A stretch of 64,000 nt of DNA. Origin: Sipunculus nudus. Lineage: Eukaryota > Annelida > Sipuncula > Golfingiida > Sipunculidae. How positions within the stretch are numbered: position 1 is the stretch's first letter; each line of letters opens with the position of its first letter. The DNA lies in contig CM049317.1 of the NCBI GenBank assembly GCA_026874595.1, forward strand, positions 51,479,618 to 51,543,617. Direction: 5' to 3'. The notes below the pieces were generated by a model. It saw only the letters and a list, made by a program, of their open reading frames with translations, had not been told where the DNA came from and did no database searches. A program made the translations under genes and the position numbers. Of the stretch, positions 10,241-22,499 are shown piece after piece.

Positions 10241-12465
10241 TATGTGTTAATTGTATTTATTCTAATTCATTTATCCAAATTTGTTGCTTAACTGAATATT
10301 GGTGATGTTATATTTCGTTGTTGTTTTTTTTTATTACGAAAGTTGGCCGTTTTTAATATATCATTACATGAAGGCATTTACTAATAAACATTATAAAATG
10401 AAATATTTGATCATTTCAGATCCACTTTTGTGTAAAAAGACATGATTCATTATAGTAAGGAGAGACATATGTATGTAAACCCTCCAACATTGCCAAAGAT
10501 CTTGTGGAGGTTTTTGTTGGCCGATGTGTCTGCTAGGCAAATTCTATCTGTAAATTCTATAGATCTAGTCTATTTTTATGTCAGGTATTATTAAGTTCAA
10601 CTGAAATATTGTGAAAGATACTCCATCTACATTGCTGAATATCATTGACAAAATCCTCCACTAAGAAATCTAACATATATATGTTATATATTAACCAATT
10701 GACTTACTTTTTTTGGAAAATTCCAATCCTGTCCAATTCTGATTCGGCTTCCGTGACCTGAGCTACTCTGACAAAATAATTAAAAAGCAATAACTGTCTC
10801 AGATAATAGTTTAAGGTTTTTAAATTCCTGGATAACGATTTAAGGAGTGTGAATAATTGCCTCCGCTAGGGGAGTATGCGTTCATTTCCGTTCGTGTGTT
10901 TGTTTACATTATAACCCAAGCAATCATGAACGTAATCTCATGAAAGTTTCAGGGCATTTCGAGAATAGACCAATGAAGAATCGATAAGATTTTAGTGTGG
11001 ATCTGGCACATGGTCCGGATCCAGGAGCGTCATCAAGGAATAGTCACAAATCTACGTTGACTTATACACGGATAAACCTGGGAATATGGCCCGAAAAAGT
11101 AAATGGCATAGGCTCGCTTCATTAGAATGCAGATTTCTATTTTGGGGGGGGGGGGGGAATACAAGTTTTAGAAACAGCAGGAACACATAAGCAAATCCAT
11201 GAAAACATCGGATGAGTACATCAAATGAATGTTCTTTATGTATTTTGCTTATACTGTATGGTTTAATAAACTCTCTCGTTGTCTGCATGGGTTGGTAAAT
11301 AGAACTAAAAAGCGCCAATAATTTGAAACGAATAAACACAATTCAAAATTATAGTTGCATACCCAACGCTACTCTGGGATAATAGGCTTCAGAGCTATAG
11401 CCTACACCCATCACATGACGAAACATGCGAATGATGGCAGGCTTTACTCCTATGCAACTATCCACAGGAGCAAAGACCAAGGACAAAAGCCCGTCAGTCA
11501 AAACGACTACTGTATTGTATCTGATGTCGACTACTGGATGCTGATGTGACAACTAAATTACTGCATTTATGAATTAAAATACCATCAATCTTGTGTGTTA
11601 TTTAAACCGGTTTTGAAGCTCCTTTTTAGAAATAAATACTAACATAGTGTCTTACTGATAACTGCCACATAGGTTATGATAAGCATATAATTTCAAAATT
11701 ATTAGAAAATTACGCGTATAATATGACAATGAGAATAGATCTGAGGGAGGGTAGCAAACGTCCTACGATTCAGGGAACAGTAAATAAAAAGTTTAGTTCG
11801 AGTGATGTGGCTTACTCCATATCTCTGTGCCCGAAGAGTGGGAACAAAACCCCATTCTCATGGCAACCTCCGGGGGTCGAACCATGGTCGCCCGCGAAGA
11901 ATTATCCAGTCCTGAACATATATATATATATAAATATATTGTTGTGAAACTGAAAATACAATTTCTTTTGTAGTCCAGCATACGTGGTGACATGTATAGC
12001 TTAAGTCTGTATACCATTATGGAAAATAATTGAATGACTTATTTGGCTCATATTAAATATGCCATTATAAGTGGCGCCAGCTGTACCTGTGCAACATATA
12101 TACTCGTCATATGACAGTGGATGCCTCAGGTGGCCAGCCCCCACCCCCATCTTACTTTGCATTTAATACTGACTTTTAACCAACCGGACTTTCCGAAAAT
12201 TAACGGATACATATAATTTTTCAAAACATATCAAGTTTCACTGGAGCCAACCTTGACTGCACCAATCTCATAGAGAACTATACTTCTGTTTATGTCATGA
12301 GATAACTAAGAAACTGGACTTCGAAAATCGTGCGTCCCAAACAAATGAGCGGGGGCCTGGATAGCCGAGCTGTAAAAACGTCCGGCCCTCTCCACTGGCG
12401 ACCCGGGTTCGATCCCAGGTGTTGCCATGAGAGTAAGTTTTAGTGGCCTGTCCAATGTTGGTAGT
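10165..12465 (+). repeat. 2.2-kb segment, copy 1 of an inverted duplication
   Basis: From the TC tract to the head of the SINE at 12351, this segment matches the reverse complement of 35212-37325. Landmarks include attggcgctttttagttctatttacc, the run cctccgctaggggagtatgcgttcat, and the tRNA-like head. The copies differ by substitutions and small indels; for example, copy 2 has about 30 extra bases near 36345. No long frame is conserved beyond about 40 residues. It looks like a dispersed repeat, perhaps an old transposon with no recognisable protein. Confidence 0.75.
10860..11160 (+). repeat. Dispersed 'ggagtatgcgttcat' repeat
   Basis: A ~300-bp block also found at 36380-36690 (-), 42830-43050 (-), 44430-44660 (-) and 51270-51640 (+). 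It has conserved words tatgcgttcat, catgaaa(g/t)tttcagggc, atcaaggaatagtcac and gcagatttct. It is a moderate-copy family with no coding content seen. Confidence 0.6.
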
Positions 12466-12650
12466 TCTCTCCGGGTTCTCCGGCTTCCTCCTCCTCTCTC
12501 ACTACCCTGGCGTACTTTATATCTACTGTCAATACGCCCTTAAGCCCGGACCTTCCTTTACAGACTCTTACTGTCAAACTTCTGGTCGAGGGAGCCGCCG
12601 CGGACATAGCTTCGGCTATGTGCTGTGACCGGCTCGAGCGTCAACTTCAC
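12351..12650 (+). mobile_element. tRNA-derived SINE
   Basis: The head gggggcctggatagccgagc holds box A (TAGCCGAGCTG, 12362-12372) and a perfect box B GGTTCGATCCC at 12406-12416. A body rich in ctccgggttctccggcttcc follows. Its 5' half occurs reversed at 35212-35345. The tRNA cloverleaf is not complete. Confidence 0.6.
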
Positions 12651-12828
12651 TTCAATAATAATATAAACAAAGCTTTATTGTAATAATGGACATGAAATTA
12701 TTTCATTTATTATTTAATTTTCATTTATGCTGTGACAACTGTTTCTCTTGTTTTGATAACTAAAATTTCACAAGAAAGCTGAAAAGGCTGATTCTTTGCA
12801 AAATCTAAAGTATACTTGGAGCGTAATG

Positions 12829-12831
12829 TCC

Positions 12832-12900
<69 letters not shown>
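12829..12900. repeat. (CT)n(TA)n microsatellite
   Basis: CT tract followed by about 50 bp of TA. Confidence 0.95.
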
Positions 12901-12903
<3 letters not shown>

Positions 12904-14880
12904 TTCCTGCAGATGATAACTTAGATTCCAAGTCCTCCTAAAAATCCATGGTCACTGGGTGAGATCATTTGGCACATAATTAAATGAAGGCTTCGTAAGT
13001 TTTTTTAAGATAACAGCCATTTAAGAGTCATGTTATTAACCTTGAGGCATAAGAAGGGTCGGAAAGGGGCTCAATATAAAAATATATTTGTTGCCTGCAA
13101 TAAACAACAGCATGCCGTCTAGACCAAAATCAAAAGTGCTAAAGGTCATAGCGACAGAAAATGTCAGTGATATCGAAATCCAATCGATTTTTTTTATATA
13201 AATGAAATAAGTAAATACATCTGTACTCTGGAAAAGGAGGCCTCGGAACCATAGATCCAACATAAATACATACATAATACATAATACATAGTCACATGAA
13301 AATTAATAATAAATATAAATAAATAATTACTTAATAATAAATAACAAGAATACAGTTTTCAAGAATACACAGTTGTTAATAACAAAATATTAATAGAAAT
13401 AATCTTCAATCAGGTGAATAAATATAAAATGTAAAAACATAACTAGCGATAAATTAATGTAATATACTAAGGTTTTGTATAAAGATGCAATGCAAAAAAT
13501 TACTGATTTCCCCGTCATTCTTGTTTAATATAATTAATACAAAATGTGTTAAAAAAAACAAATTGAAATAATAATCAGATATAATTCTATTTTACACATA
13601 ATAATTATAAAAAATAAGAATGATATATTTTTATATATAATAGTTTTCATATATTGATACTTTTGATAGCATTTAAGTTAGAATATCCATGTAACATACA
13701 TGGATAACAAATTGAACAAACATATATTTTTGTCATATTTTTTTCTAGAGAAGCCGAAAATATTAGTACATAACCAATTTAAATGATGTAGAAACTTTAA
13801 ACCGCAAACAAAAAAAATGAGAAACGGACTCACACACCACAACACGCACAAATAATAGCCTCTCAATGTCTAAAGAAATAAGAACGACCAAACAAATATT
13901 TCACCCCAGAAAGAACAACTACAATTAATATTAAATTTTATGAATTCAAATTTAACTTTCCGTTGTACATCATAAACATAATTTGTTTATTCATAATATT
14001 TTGATATATATATATAAATAGCAGATTTTAAAGTAAATAACCAATAAAAGAAGGATCACATTATCACATATGTGTTCATCTTATACTGGCTTCTGATCTC
14101 CGCCGCTAGTTACCGCTCCCTTCTTCCGTGGTGCGGGACCGATTCGGCACACAACCCCATGTAATGGCGCGGGACCGAAATTAAAACCACACAGGACCTG
14201 AAACGGTATTTTGCTTTACTGTCTCGGTCCCGTAATCGAAAGTGTATGGGACCGAAAGGACCTGTATTTAAACCAAGAACAGAGCCATCTGCAGAAAAAC
14301 GGATAACAAGCAGAAACCCTGTGACCAGGAAGCGCCATCTGACGGTTGGCAAATCTGTTGGTCTTTTATGAGAAATTTATTTTCTAGTTTAAATTGAAAC
14401 TTTGTTATGAAGTTTACACTTAAAAACTTAAATGAGTTTAGGTCTGGAGGGATTTTACTGGTGAGTTTTTCAACGGGAAGAAAATCAAATGCCAAAATAT
14501 AAATAAAGCTTACATTATAAGTTGATTCCATGCGTGTGGTCGTTATACAAGGTTAAACATGCGTTTTTTTCCATTATACAAGACTCAGAAACCTGTACAC
14601 AAGTCATTGGGGAACGCACTACAACGGCCATCAATCCTGTTGCCTCCTATTGACATTTCTACAGTCATTAATAGAGATAAATTTAAATGTCAAATATTTC
14701 ATGTTCGTAAATGCTTACATTGAACTTGGGCCACCCAAGCCATTCTTATTTTGTTTGTGCTCTCTGTTAGCTCAAACTTGTTAAAGAGCACTAATAAGGA
14801 AAGTAATCCTGTTGATTTTTTTAGAACTGTAGAACACCTTTGACCGGAAAGAAAAGATATCACGAATCATATTAATTTCA
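12901..14880. other. AT-rich intergenic sequence
   Basis: No gene recognised. The stretch 14110-14345 is GC-richer and repeats GGGACCGA or its complement four times (near 14138, 14171, 14223, 14248). Its nature is unknown. Confidence 0.4.
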
Positions 14881-14884
14881 CTTA

Positions 14885-15466
14885 CATAGCAACAATACAG
14901 TCAATACAATCACACAAAAATAATGTGCACAGTACTTGGATACCAACTCCGTCAAAACGATAAGTTCTTTAAATGTATACTCTCTGAGAATGACAGTCCA
15001 TTGTAAAGCTCTTGTAACAATCCAGAAAGTAAACTGAAATCCAAATGCATAAAATCCAGGAGAAAGTCTTAGAAAAGCTATAATTGCCGCATTCGTCGGA
15101 TAAGGTCCTAGAAACTGACAACGCTTCTGCGTCTGCTGGATTCTGCTCTGCTACTCTCTGCTTGGCTCAAAAACACAGCCCCTTTATATACCTTCACACC
15201 CCAAGACGAGAATTTTCCACTTCTCGAACAGTCTTTAGGATCCTACACAACACAGACGCATTTCAGGAATTATCGAGAAGAAGCCTTGTGTATCCCCGCA
15301 CACCAGGGTCATCACGTGACGCATGACCAGGCGTGAAAGCCCAAGGCTAACATGACAACGAGAGTTCAACAAGTACGGATTAAACAGAGAATGTAATACG
15401 CGGCCAGACACGAGTGCCACAACAGGAGTTACGCCCGTGTCACATAATAAAAAAAGATCTGTAACA
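14885..15466 (-). repeat. 3' LTR of the gypsy relic (truncated) and polypurine tract
   Basis: On the minus strand the LTR begins TGTTACAGATC at 15466, directly after a polypurine tract GGAGGGGGAG (15467-15476). It matches 39114-40290 throughout, except that the 587-bp MITE present there is absent. The last ~88 bp are not recognisable, so the far end is truncated or diverged near 14885. Confidence 0.8.
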
Positions 15467-15598
15467 CTCCCCCTCCTGTAAGAAAAAAGAAAGTTTTCAC
15501 GGTAAAACTTTCTTTTTGCGATTACACTCACTAAATTTTTACAGCATCTCAAAATCATCTTATTTACAACATTACATAAACATCTTGTTTACAACATT

Positions 15599-16102
15599 TC
15601 ATAAACATCTCGATAAGCAATCAGCAAATATATTGTCTTTCCCTTTAATGTGTACGATATCATGATTGTAATCCTGTAAGAACAAACTCAATCTCAACAA
15701 TCTTTGGTTTTTACACTTCAACTTGTTCATGAACGTGAGGGGATTGTGATCACTGAAGACAATGATAGGCCTGACTGACGAAGTAACATAAACTTCAAAA
15801 TGTCGCAACGCCAAAATCAAAACCAAACATTATTTTTCAATAGTGGAGTAGTTTTTCTGGTTTGCATTAAACTTTCGTGAGAAATAACAAATTGGATGAT
15901 CTATGCCATCATTGCCTTCTTGTAACAACACAGCACCAGCAGCAGTATCACTAGCATCTACAGCTTACTTAAAAGGTACAGAAAAGTCTGGAGCTTCTTA
16001 AACTGGTGAACTTTGCAGAATTGCTTTCAAATTCTGAAATGCATTTTCACACTGAACATTCAATACAAACTTTTGTTTCTCCTTTAACAAATTAGTCAAA
16101 GG
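15599..16102 (-). pseudogene. rnh: Retrotransposon RNase H
   Basis: The frame with internal stops contains AVDASDTAAGAVLLQEG and HPICYFSRKFN, then LRHFEVYVTSS, FSDHNPLTFMNKLK, RLLRLSLFLQDYNHDI and HIKGKDNIFADCLSRCL. These are the usual RNase H motifs of gypsy elements. Stops fall before EAPDF, before AVDAS and after STIEK. Confidence 0.82.
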
Positions 16103-17103
16103 TTAAGCTACAGCAGCAAAATTTGGAAAAAACTTCCTGTAGTACCCAACCATACCAATAAAACGCATTATTTGCTTTTTGTTCTCTGTTCTAGGAAATG
16201 CAGAAATAGCACTTATCTTAGCATCAACAGGGTTTACCTGACCCTGCCCTACAATATGACCCAAAAATGTTACTTGTGCATGACAAAACTCAGATTTCAC
16301 TAAGTTGACGGTCAGACGTGCTTCAGTGAGTCTTTCGAAGAGGTCACGAAGAATTTGCAGATGTTTCTCCCAGGTGTCGCTGTACACGATGAGGTCATCA
16401 ATATATGCGTCGCAGCCCTGAATGTCCTTGACAACCACATGTATGAGGCGCTGGAATGTGGCTGGTGAGTTCTTCATGCCAAACGGCATAACTTTATACT
16501 GGTACAGTTCTTGCGACGTCACAAATGCGGACACTTCTTTCGCTCGATCTGTCAGCTAAACTTGCCAGAATCCTTTTGGCAAGTCAAACTTGTAGACATA
16601 TCTGGAGCTACCGACTCTATCAACACATTCATCGATCCTCGGAATCGGGAACGTGTCGGTCTTGGTGACAGAGTTCAGTTTTCGATAATCTGGGCACATA
16701 CGGTAACTTCCATCAGGTTTTGGCACAAGAATACATAATGAACTCCAGTTCCTGTTACTAGGTTCAATAAAATCATTGTCCAGCAAATATTGAATCTCAT
16801 CCTGTAGATACCTTTGCTTTTCTGGATTCAGTCTATAGGATGCTGCTTGACTGCGCTTGCCTCGCCAACATCGACGTCATGGCACAACATGTTAGTTCGC
16901 GTTGGAATGTCACTAAACAAATGTTCATAATTCAGCAGCAGGTTCTTGAGATCATGTTGTTGTTGTGCGGTTAGTTGTGACAGTTTGGGATCCAGGTTTT
17001 TAAGCACGTCTGAGTTTTTTAATGGTACTGTACCACACTGAATGTCTACATCACACTTACAATCAGTATCTACTTTAACTGGGTCAGGGTCAGTTTTACA
17101 CAA
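16103..17103 (-). pseudogene. rt: Retrotransposon reverse transcriptase
   Basis: The linker LKNLDPKL...LFSDIPTRT...HDVDVGEA leads into the fingers (NDFIEPSNRNWSS, ILVPKPDGSYRMCPDYRKLN, FPIPRIDECVDR) and then KFDLPKGFWQV. After a frame break at about 16540 come the palm YQYKVMPFGMKNSPATFQRL and the catalytic AYIDDLIVYSDTW, then FLGHIVGQGQV and GMVGYYRKFFPNF. The Y-x-D-D box is intact but the frame is interrupted. Confidence 0.85.
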
Positions 17104-17700
17104 TTAACAGCAGACATAAAATTAGACCCTTGGCCAGACTGGACGGACTTTGGTAATCCAAAAGTTGTAAAAAACTTGGTCAGAGCTTTGACAACACTTT
17201 TGGCATTAATTATGCGCAATGGTATTGCCTCAGGGAACCTGGTTGATGCGCACATAATTGTCAGCAAGTATTCATGTCCAGATTTTGTTTTGGGCAGTGG
17301 TCCAACACAATAAACAAAAATCCTACTAAATGGTTTCTCGAAAGCAGGAATAGGCCTAATGGGGCCTTAGGAGGATTCTGATTGGGCTTGCCTACCATCT
17401 GGCACGTATGGCATGACCTACAATATTGTACAACATCTTGCCAATAGTAGGCCAATAGAAGTGTATACTAACTTTCTGATAAGTTTTATTTATACCTAAA
17501 TGGCCAGACAAAGGAGCCTCATGTGCCATGCTTAGAACTTCACTGATAAAGCTTTTGGGCATTACTATTTGTTTTTTGATGGCCCACTCATCATCAGCGG
17601 ATACATCAGGTGGTCGCCATTTACGCATAAGCACTCCATTTTGACATAGAAACCAACAGGGTTCTGTGACAGGTCATCTTTAAAAACTGCCCTGGGAAAC
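17070..17700 (-). pseudogene. int: Retrotransposon integrase, zinc-binding and partial core
   Basis: Order on the minus strand: MRKWRPPDVSADDEW, the HHCC zinc domain (AHEAPLSGHLGINKTY ... FYWPTIGK, then DVVQYCRSCHTCQMVGKP), then core pieces CASTRFPEAIPLR, FFTTFGLPKSVQ and GSNFMS. Frameshifts lie near 17640, 17440 and 17265. The catalytic Asp expected before QGSNF is Gly (SGQGSNF). The core stops at FMS and is joined within a few codons to the RT linker, so the second half of the core and the C-terminal domain, perhaps 200 residues, are deleted. Confidence 0.78.
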
Positions 17701-18057
17701 AAACATAAAATATCAGGGTCCTTATGCTGTTCCGCGATAAGTTCTGTCCTTGAGAATGCTGCATTCTGTACGGGCGAGTCGTTTGACGATTCACTAGTGA
17801 TTCCCAGAGTGTTATTATCTGGACCATTATCCTCATGTGTGTTTTTCTTGACCATAGATCTAGTTACAGCACATGAAGGATACAAACCCGGAATGTCCTG
17901 ACTTTCCAGATCAGTGTCCTGATCAAGTGCCGGCTTTTCTGTCACTATTGGTACAGGCTGCACTCTATCACCTGAAACATCATTGCCTAGTAGCAACTGA
18001 ATTCCCTTAAATGGTAAAGTAGTTTTTATGCCCACAGTATTATTCCCAGAAATCAAA

Positions 18058-18534
18058 TCAGTCTTTAAAATGGATACTGTGAAGCGGAACTGAAGTGTGC
18101 CTGTCTGAAAACACAGCATTAACAAGTGCATGTGCACCAGTAAAGGACCTATTAGAAAATGGCAAAGTGTTTGCAAACATGAGAGTCTGGTCTGAACCAG
18201 TGTCCCTCAAAATTCTAATAGGGGTAGAATCTGAAAAATCAATTGAAAGTGATACAAAACCATTATGTATGAATGGCTCAGATAACTCCATTTCAGAGTC
18301 GAGTGAGGAATCTACAAGATCAACCTCATCAAACAAAGAACTGACATTGAAGGTGTCAGTCATAAACTCTGTTTCAGAGTCATCTAAGGAATGTACATCC
18401 TTTTTATCATCAAACTCCTCATTGGAGTCAACAGAGGAATTTTCCTCAGCAGAAACAAACTTTTGTTTGTCATAAGAGGACCTGTTCTCATTTGAAATAC
18501 TCTTACAAGAGTCATAAAAGGACTTATAGTACAT
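18058..18534 (-). pseudogene. pro: Retrotransposon protease region
   Basis: An acidic serine-rich linker is followed by LRDTGSDQTLM, the aspartic protease active site (D-T-G-S), then HALVNAVFSDR. The frame shifts near 18066-18075, after which the 17.6-18.1 kb frame carries the rest (ISGNNTVGIKTTLPFKGIQL, then LLGNDVSGD). The protease would process the polyprotein. It is broken here. Confidence 0.75.
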
Positions 18535-21500
18535 CAGCCAGAGGGTTCATCGGTACAAAAAAGGTGACAATTGCTATCAAAGATTTTTTGAAAGGTGTAT
18601 GTGTGTAGATAATAAAAATGCCTGATGGCAGTATGAAAGTGGTAGCTTTCTGTAAAATATCAGCCTGTTTTGAAATGTACTTGCACCGAAATCGCAATTC
18701 TGCAAGACACAGTTATATAAAAATATTATTAAGTTATAACATTTTAAAACAAGTTTGATGTCAGTTGATAGTAGACATTTATAGCTTTCATCTGGTGTGT
18801 CATTCATGTATATAGCTTTACATATTCTAAATATATGATTACTTTTCTTCACCCATCATAGCAATTTGTATAATTATAGCTAACTTATTAAAAAAAACAC
18901 AAGGTGTATTTCTGATAAGATCAACCGTGACCAGTTTGGTTTTATAAAGTCATTAATAAAGTCTGAAGTCTTTTAGCTGAAAAATAACATGTCTGGCACC
19001 CAAGTACAATTTGTAGATTTGGGCGTGGTCAGAGAAAGGTGTTATTCCGTTCTTCAGTTAGCCGGTATATGTCCCATTGCCACCAACTGTCTAGAGAGAA
19101 CATTAATGCCTGGTTGATGTTTTTGAGTCCTTTGTGTTGCATACCCACGCACTTTTTGAATTCTGATTGGTAAATCCTCCCAATTATTCGACGTGGCAGC
19201 TTTTGGGGGCCGATGTATAGACTAAAACTCGGATGTCGCAAGCCGAATGTCACACATGACATGTATGCAGGCACGGGTACTCGGCTAGTTGTTTTAATAT
19301 ATGTTTTTTGCATGTCTCCGGTTGAAAAAAAGGGCGTCAAGTCATTTTATGCAGTATATTTTTATTTGTATGTTTTTGTTATATTGGTGCCTAAGTCATT
19401 TGTGATATCATACAAACTAGGCCGCCGTATCAGCACTTCTTGTCAAATTCGCTTTCTTACACGAAATATATAAGAGCATTCGGCTGAGAGAGGGCTATGT
19501 TGTCTGCTGAAATATTGCCATGTAAATATTCTAACAAAATTAACATATAAAATGAAGGCAAGAGCAGTAAATGTACCTACAACATGTTGCTTGGGTGGCA
19601 CCATAAATAAATGATAGATATTGCAGTTTGCCTTTGTGTCAGGACTAATTGTGAGGCAGAGCTGTTTCTGAGTTGTCTATGTTTTATACTGTTAACATTT
19701 CTGACAGGAGAGAGATTTCTAAATAAATATTAATTTCTATAAGGGAAACCAGATGTTTATTTGAATCGTTCGGCAAACAGTGTATTAACAAGAATATAAA
19801 CCAGTTTGCTATAAAGCCAGTAAGTGCAATAACTCATCCTGTTCCGGTTTTATGTTTTACAAAAGTCCAGTAAATGCTAGTGATAAGCCCAAATAAATAA
19901 AATCAGTTGTTGAAATTGAACAAATCTAATTTAATTCTAACCTGCTTTGACTCAGGAGTTCAGGGATTATTTTTCAAACAAGACCCTAGCAGTCCAGTGT
20001 CAACCAACTTTATCGGATTGGAAGACATACATGGTTCGCCTTGGGCTATGTACTTGCACCAGAGAGTGCCATTAAGATCATTTTGTTTTTATCTTTAACA
20101 TGCAATTTTTCACTGAACTGTCAAAACACCATGTGTCCCTGTCATTCCCCAGGTTTGAGGGAGATCATGTTAATCACTGACTGTTCTACTGGCCGAACAA
20201 ATATAATATCAATGGGGTTTATGGTTTTGCCCTTAAGAGAATATCATCTCTCGCTCAGTAGGATATAATTGTAACTGTTAGATAAAAAAATGTAGATACA
20301 TATTCTAAAACAGTTTTGTTTTCATATTATTTTCTTTCATTTAAACATTTCAGTAGAAACACACATTATAATAAACATGAGAGTAACTGATTTCTCCTGG
20401 TGATTTCTATTTTAATTCCTTGCAAGTGCTAACTTTCTAATGACTTGATTTGGCAAGGTAGCCAGGCTTGAAATAACTATAAGATATAATAGACTTATAA
20501 AAGCCCCGGTGATAATCCAAAATAAAAATGACGAATTGATTTTCATATTCCACTTGGTGTTATCTTTCCAACCATGCAAAACAGAACTCATCAGATTTGA
20601 TGTTTTTCTGTCAGAAAGCGATTGCATATTTATATGATTATGATCTTATGAAATGATATTGCTTATTTTCCTTTAAACTAACATTGAACATTACTTAGTT
20701 TTATTTCAGAATATGGAAGTTTAAAATACACAACGGCCTTGTTGTGAAATAATGTAACAAACAATTCTTTAAAGAGTCTTTATCACACAGCGAACATTCA
20801 AGCTGAACATAAGTACATGTTCAAAGTACATTTTTACATAAGTAAACTTATTCTATATCTTAAATACATAATTACCTGTTACCTCTTCTGTTGTTTTAAA
20901 TGTTTAACTTAACTTAGTGCCCCGCTGGTCATAATGCTCAGCTGAAACTATATTGGTCAGTGATCTAATTCTTATCGACTAAGAGAGTTTAAGAGAACCT
21001 GTATACACAACGTCTGAACATCCCAGGACTAGCGATCACGAATTGTGCCTTGATATATATCACACTGATAACTGCAGTCTGTTATTCACAAAAAGAAAAA
21101 ATGTTTTACTTTTTTGCATTGTTCATGATCGAGAATAATGATGGAACAACAGAGAGTGAACTAAGAAATACCATTTCAGCTCTAGTCCATTATAATCGGT
21201 AAGCTACATATAGATTAAATTTTCTTTCCATTAAAAAAAAACTGTAAATGTACCGTTTTTGCTCGCACAAGACAGGTAAACATAAATGGTGCCATCTGTA
21301 GTTTATATACTTGTAAAAGTCACATGATCAATGTCTGGTAAAGCACATTACAAATCGTAGGTAAAATCAAAAATGAACTACAACAATAAGCGAATATAAG
21401 TTTATGCTTTCCCTCACATAAAAGCTATCTCTTTTTATTTCCTGACTTGCATAGGAAGAACTGGAAAAGATCATTTTGACTCAAGTCAACGTAAGTGGCG

Positions 21501-22387
21501 ATACTTACAACTAACACTGACATACCAGTCATGGGATCAATATGCTGGGTATTGGTCATAACACTATGAATACAAACACTTGTGATCAGCAAGGTTAAAA
21601 TAAAGTAGAGACAAATCTTATAATAATTCAGCACACCTCATACTTATCTATCATCTCCAATGAATAAGCCATGGAATAAAATAAGTTTTATTTTTTGGCC
21701 TGCACAAGTTAGGACAACCTATAGCCTACAAACAAAATACCAGTCCAGTGATCAATATTACTACATAACTTGGGGATTACAGTTGCGGCAGCTCCCGCTG
21801 TATTCGGTTACCGAAATAACTTATATCTGTTGATATATTCTATATATGGAGTATTTTTCTTAAGGGTGAGGCAGAAGCGGGGGGGGGGGGGATGCCCCTT
21901 TTTTATAGGTTTCTTTTAATAGGGACCTTTTTTACAGCTTTGCCATCAGTCCTGGCGTGGACCCCTCCATTTTAAATCCTGGATTAAATCCTGGAGTAAA
22001 TTTATATAACCAGTCCTTATGCGTTTTTCCTAGGGGTGAGTGCAACTATAAGAATGTATTACTTAAGCAGTATACCCCCAGTGGCCATAAATGGCATGTC
22101 ATACTAAAGCGTATGGTTAAAGCTATCATTTGAGACCAACTTTAACTGGATACGTTTTACATATTTAGTAGTATGGGGCTTATAACCACTCTGAAGTCGG
22201 TGTCCTTGAGATGGAAAAAAATTATACGTCATCCGACATAAAACATAAATTTATTCACTGAAAGCTACCACTTTCATACTGCTATCAGGCATTTTTATTA
22301 CCTACACATGTATACCTATATCAAGCACACATGGTGAAAATTTGTCACCAAAATGGTACCGATGACACAAATTTTGGGGTCTGGCTG
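18535..22387. mobile_element. 3.85-kb hAT-like element with long terminal inverted repeats, inserted in the gypsy relic
   Basis: Both ends read inward CAGCCAGA, and the homologous inverted arms (18535-18660 and 22255-22387) share catcggtac, ggtgacaa, taataaaaatgcctgat and gtatgaaagtggtagctttc. The flanks contain GTACT on both sides within 8-bp windows (TAGTACTT and ATGTACTA, minus strand), a decayed 8-bp duplication. CAG...CCCC termini with 8-bp duplications fit hAT. The interior (18660-22255) has no recognised transposase, so it is non-autonomous or its coding is eroded. Confidence 0.65.
21866..21995. mobile_element. Fragment of a 'ggatccaggg' MITE
   Basis: It has gaggcagaagcggggg, then a G run, then ccagtcctggcgtggacccctcc and aaatcctgg. 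This matches the element at 52083-52295 and part of 29755-29960. It is nested inside the hAT-like element. Confidence 0.45.
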
Positions 22388-22499
22388 AAGTACTATTAGC
22401 CTCATTTAGAGAATACTTCTCGCAGGAGTCTTGAAAGAACCTAGCCTTATTTAATTCGTCGCAGGAATCAACTGAGGATTTTGCCCCGCAAGCTATTCA

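Noticed and set aside
11052-11552. Frames conserved between 11 kb and 36 kb
   Set aside because: They sit in the 2.2-kb inverted duplicate and diverge with indels that break frame, so nucleotide homology alone explains them.
12351-12425. tRNA gene
   Set aside because: A and B boxes are present but the stems do not pair into a cloverleaf and a SINE body follows.
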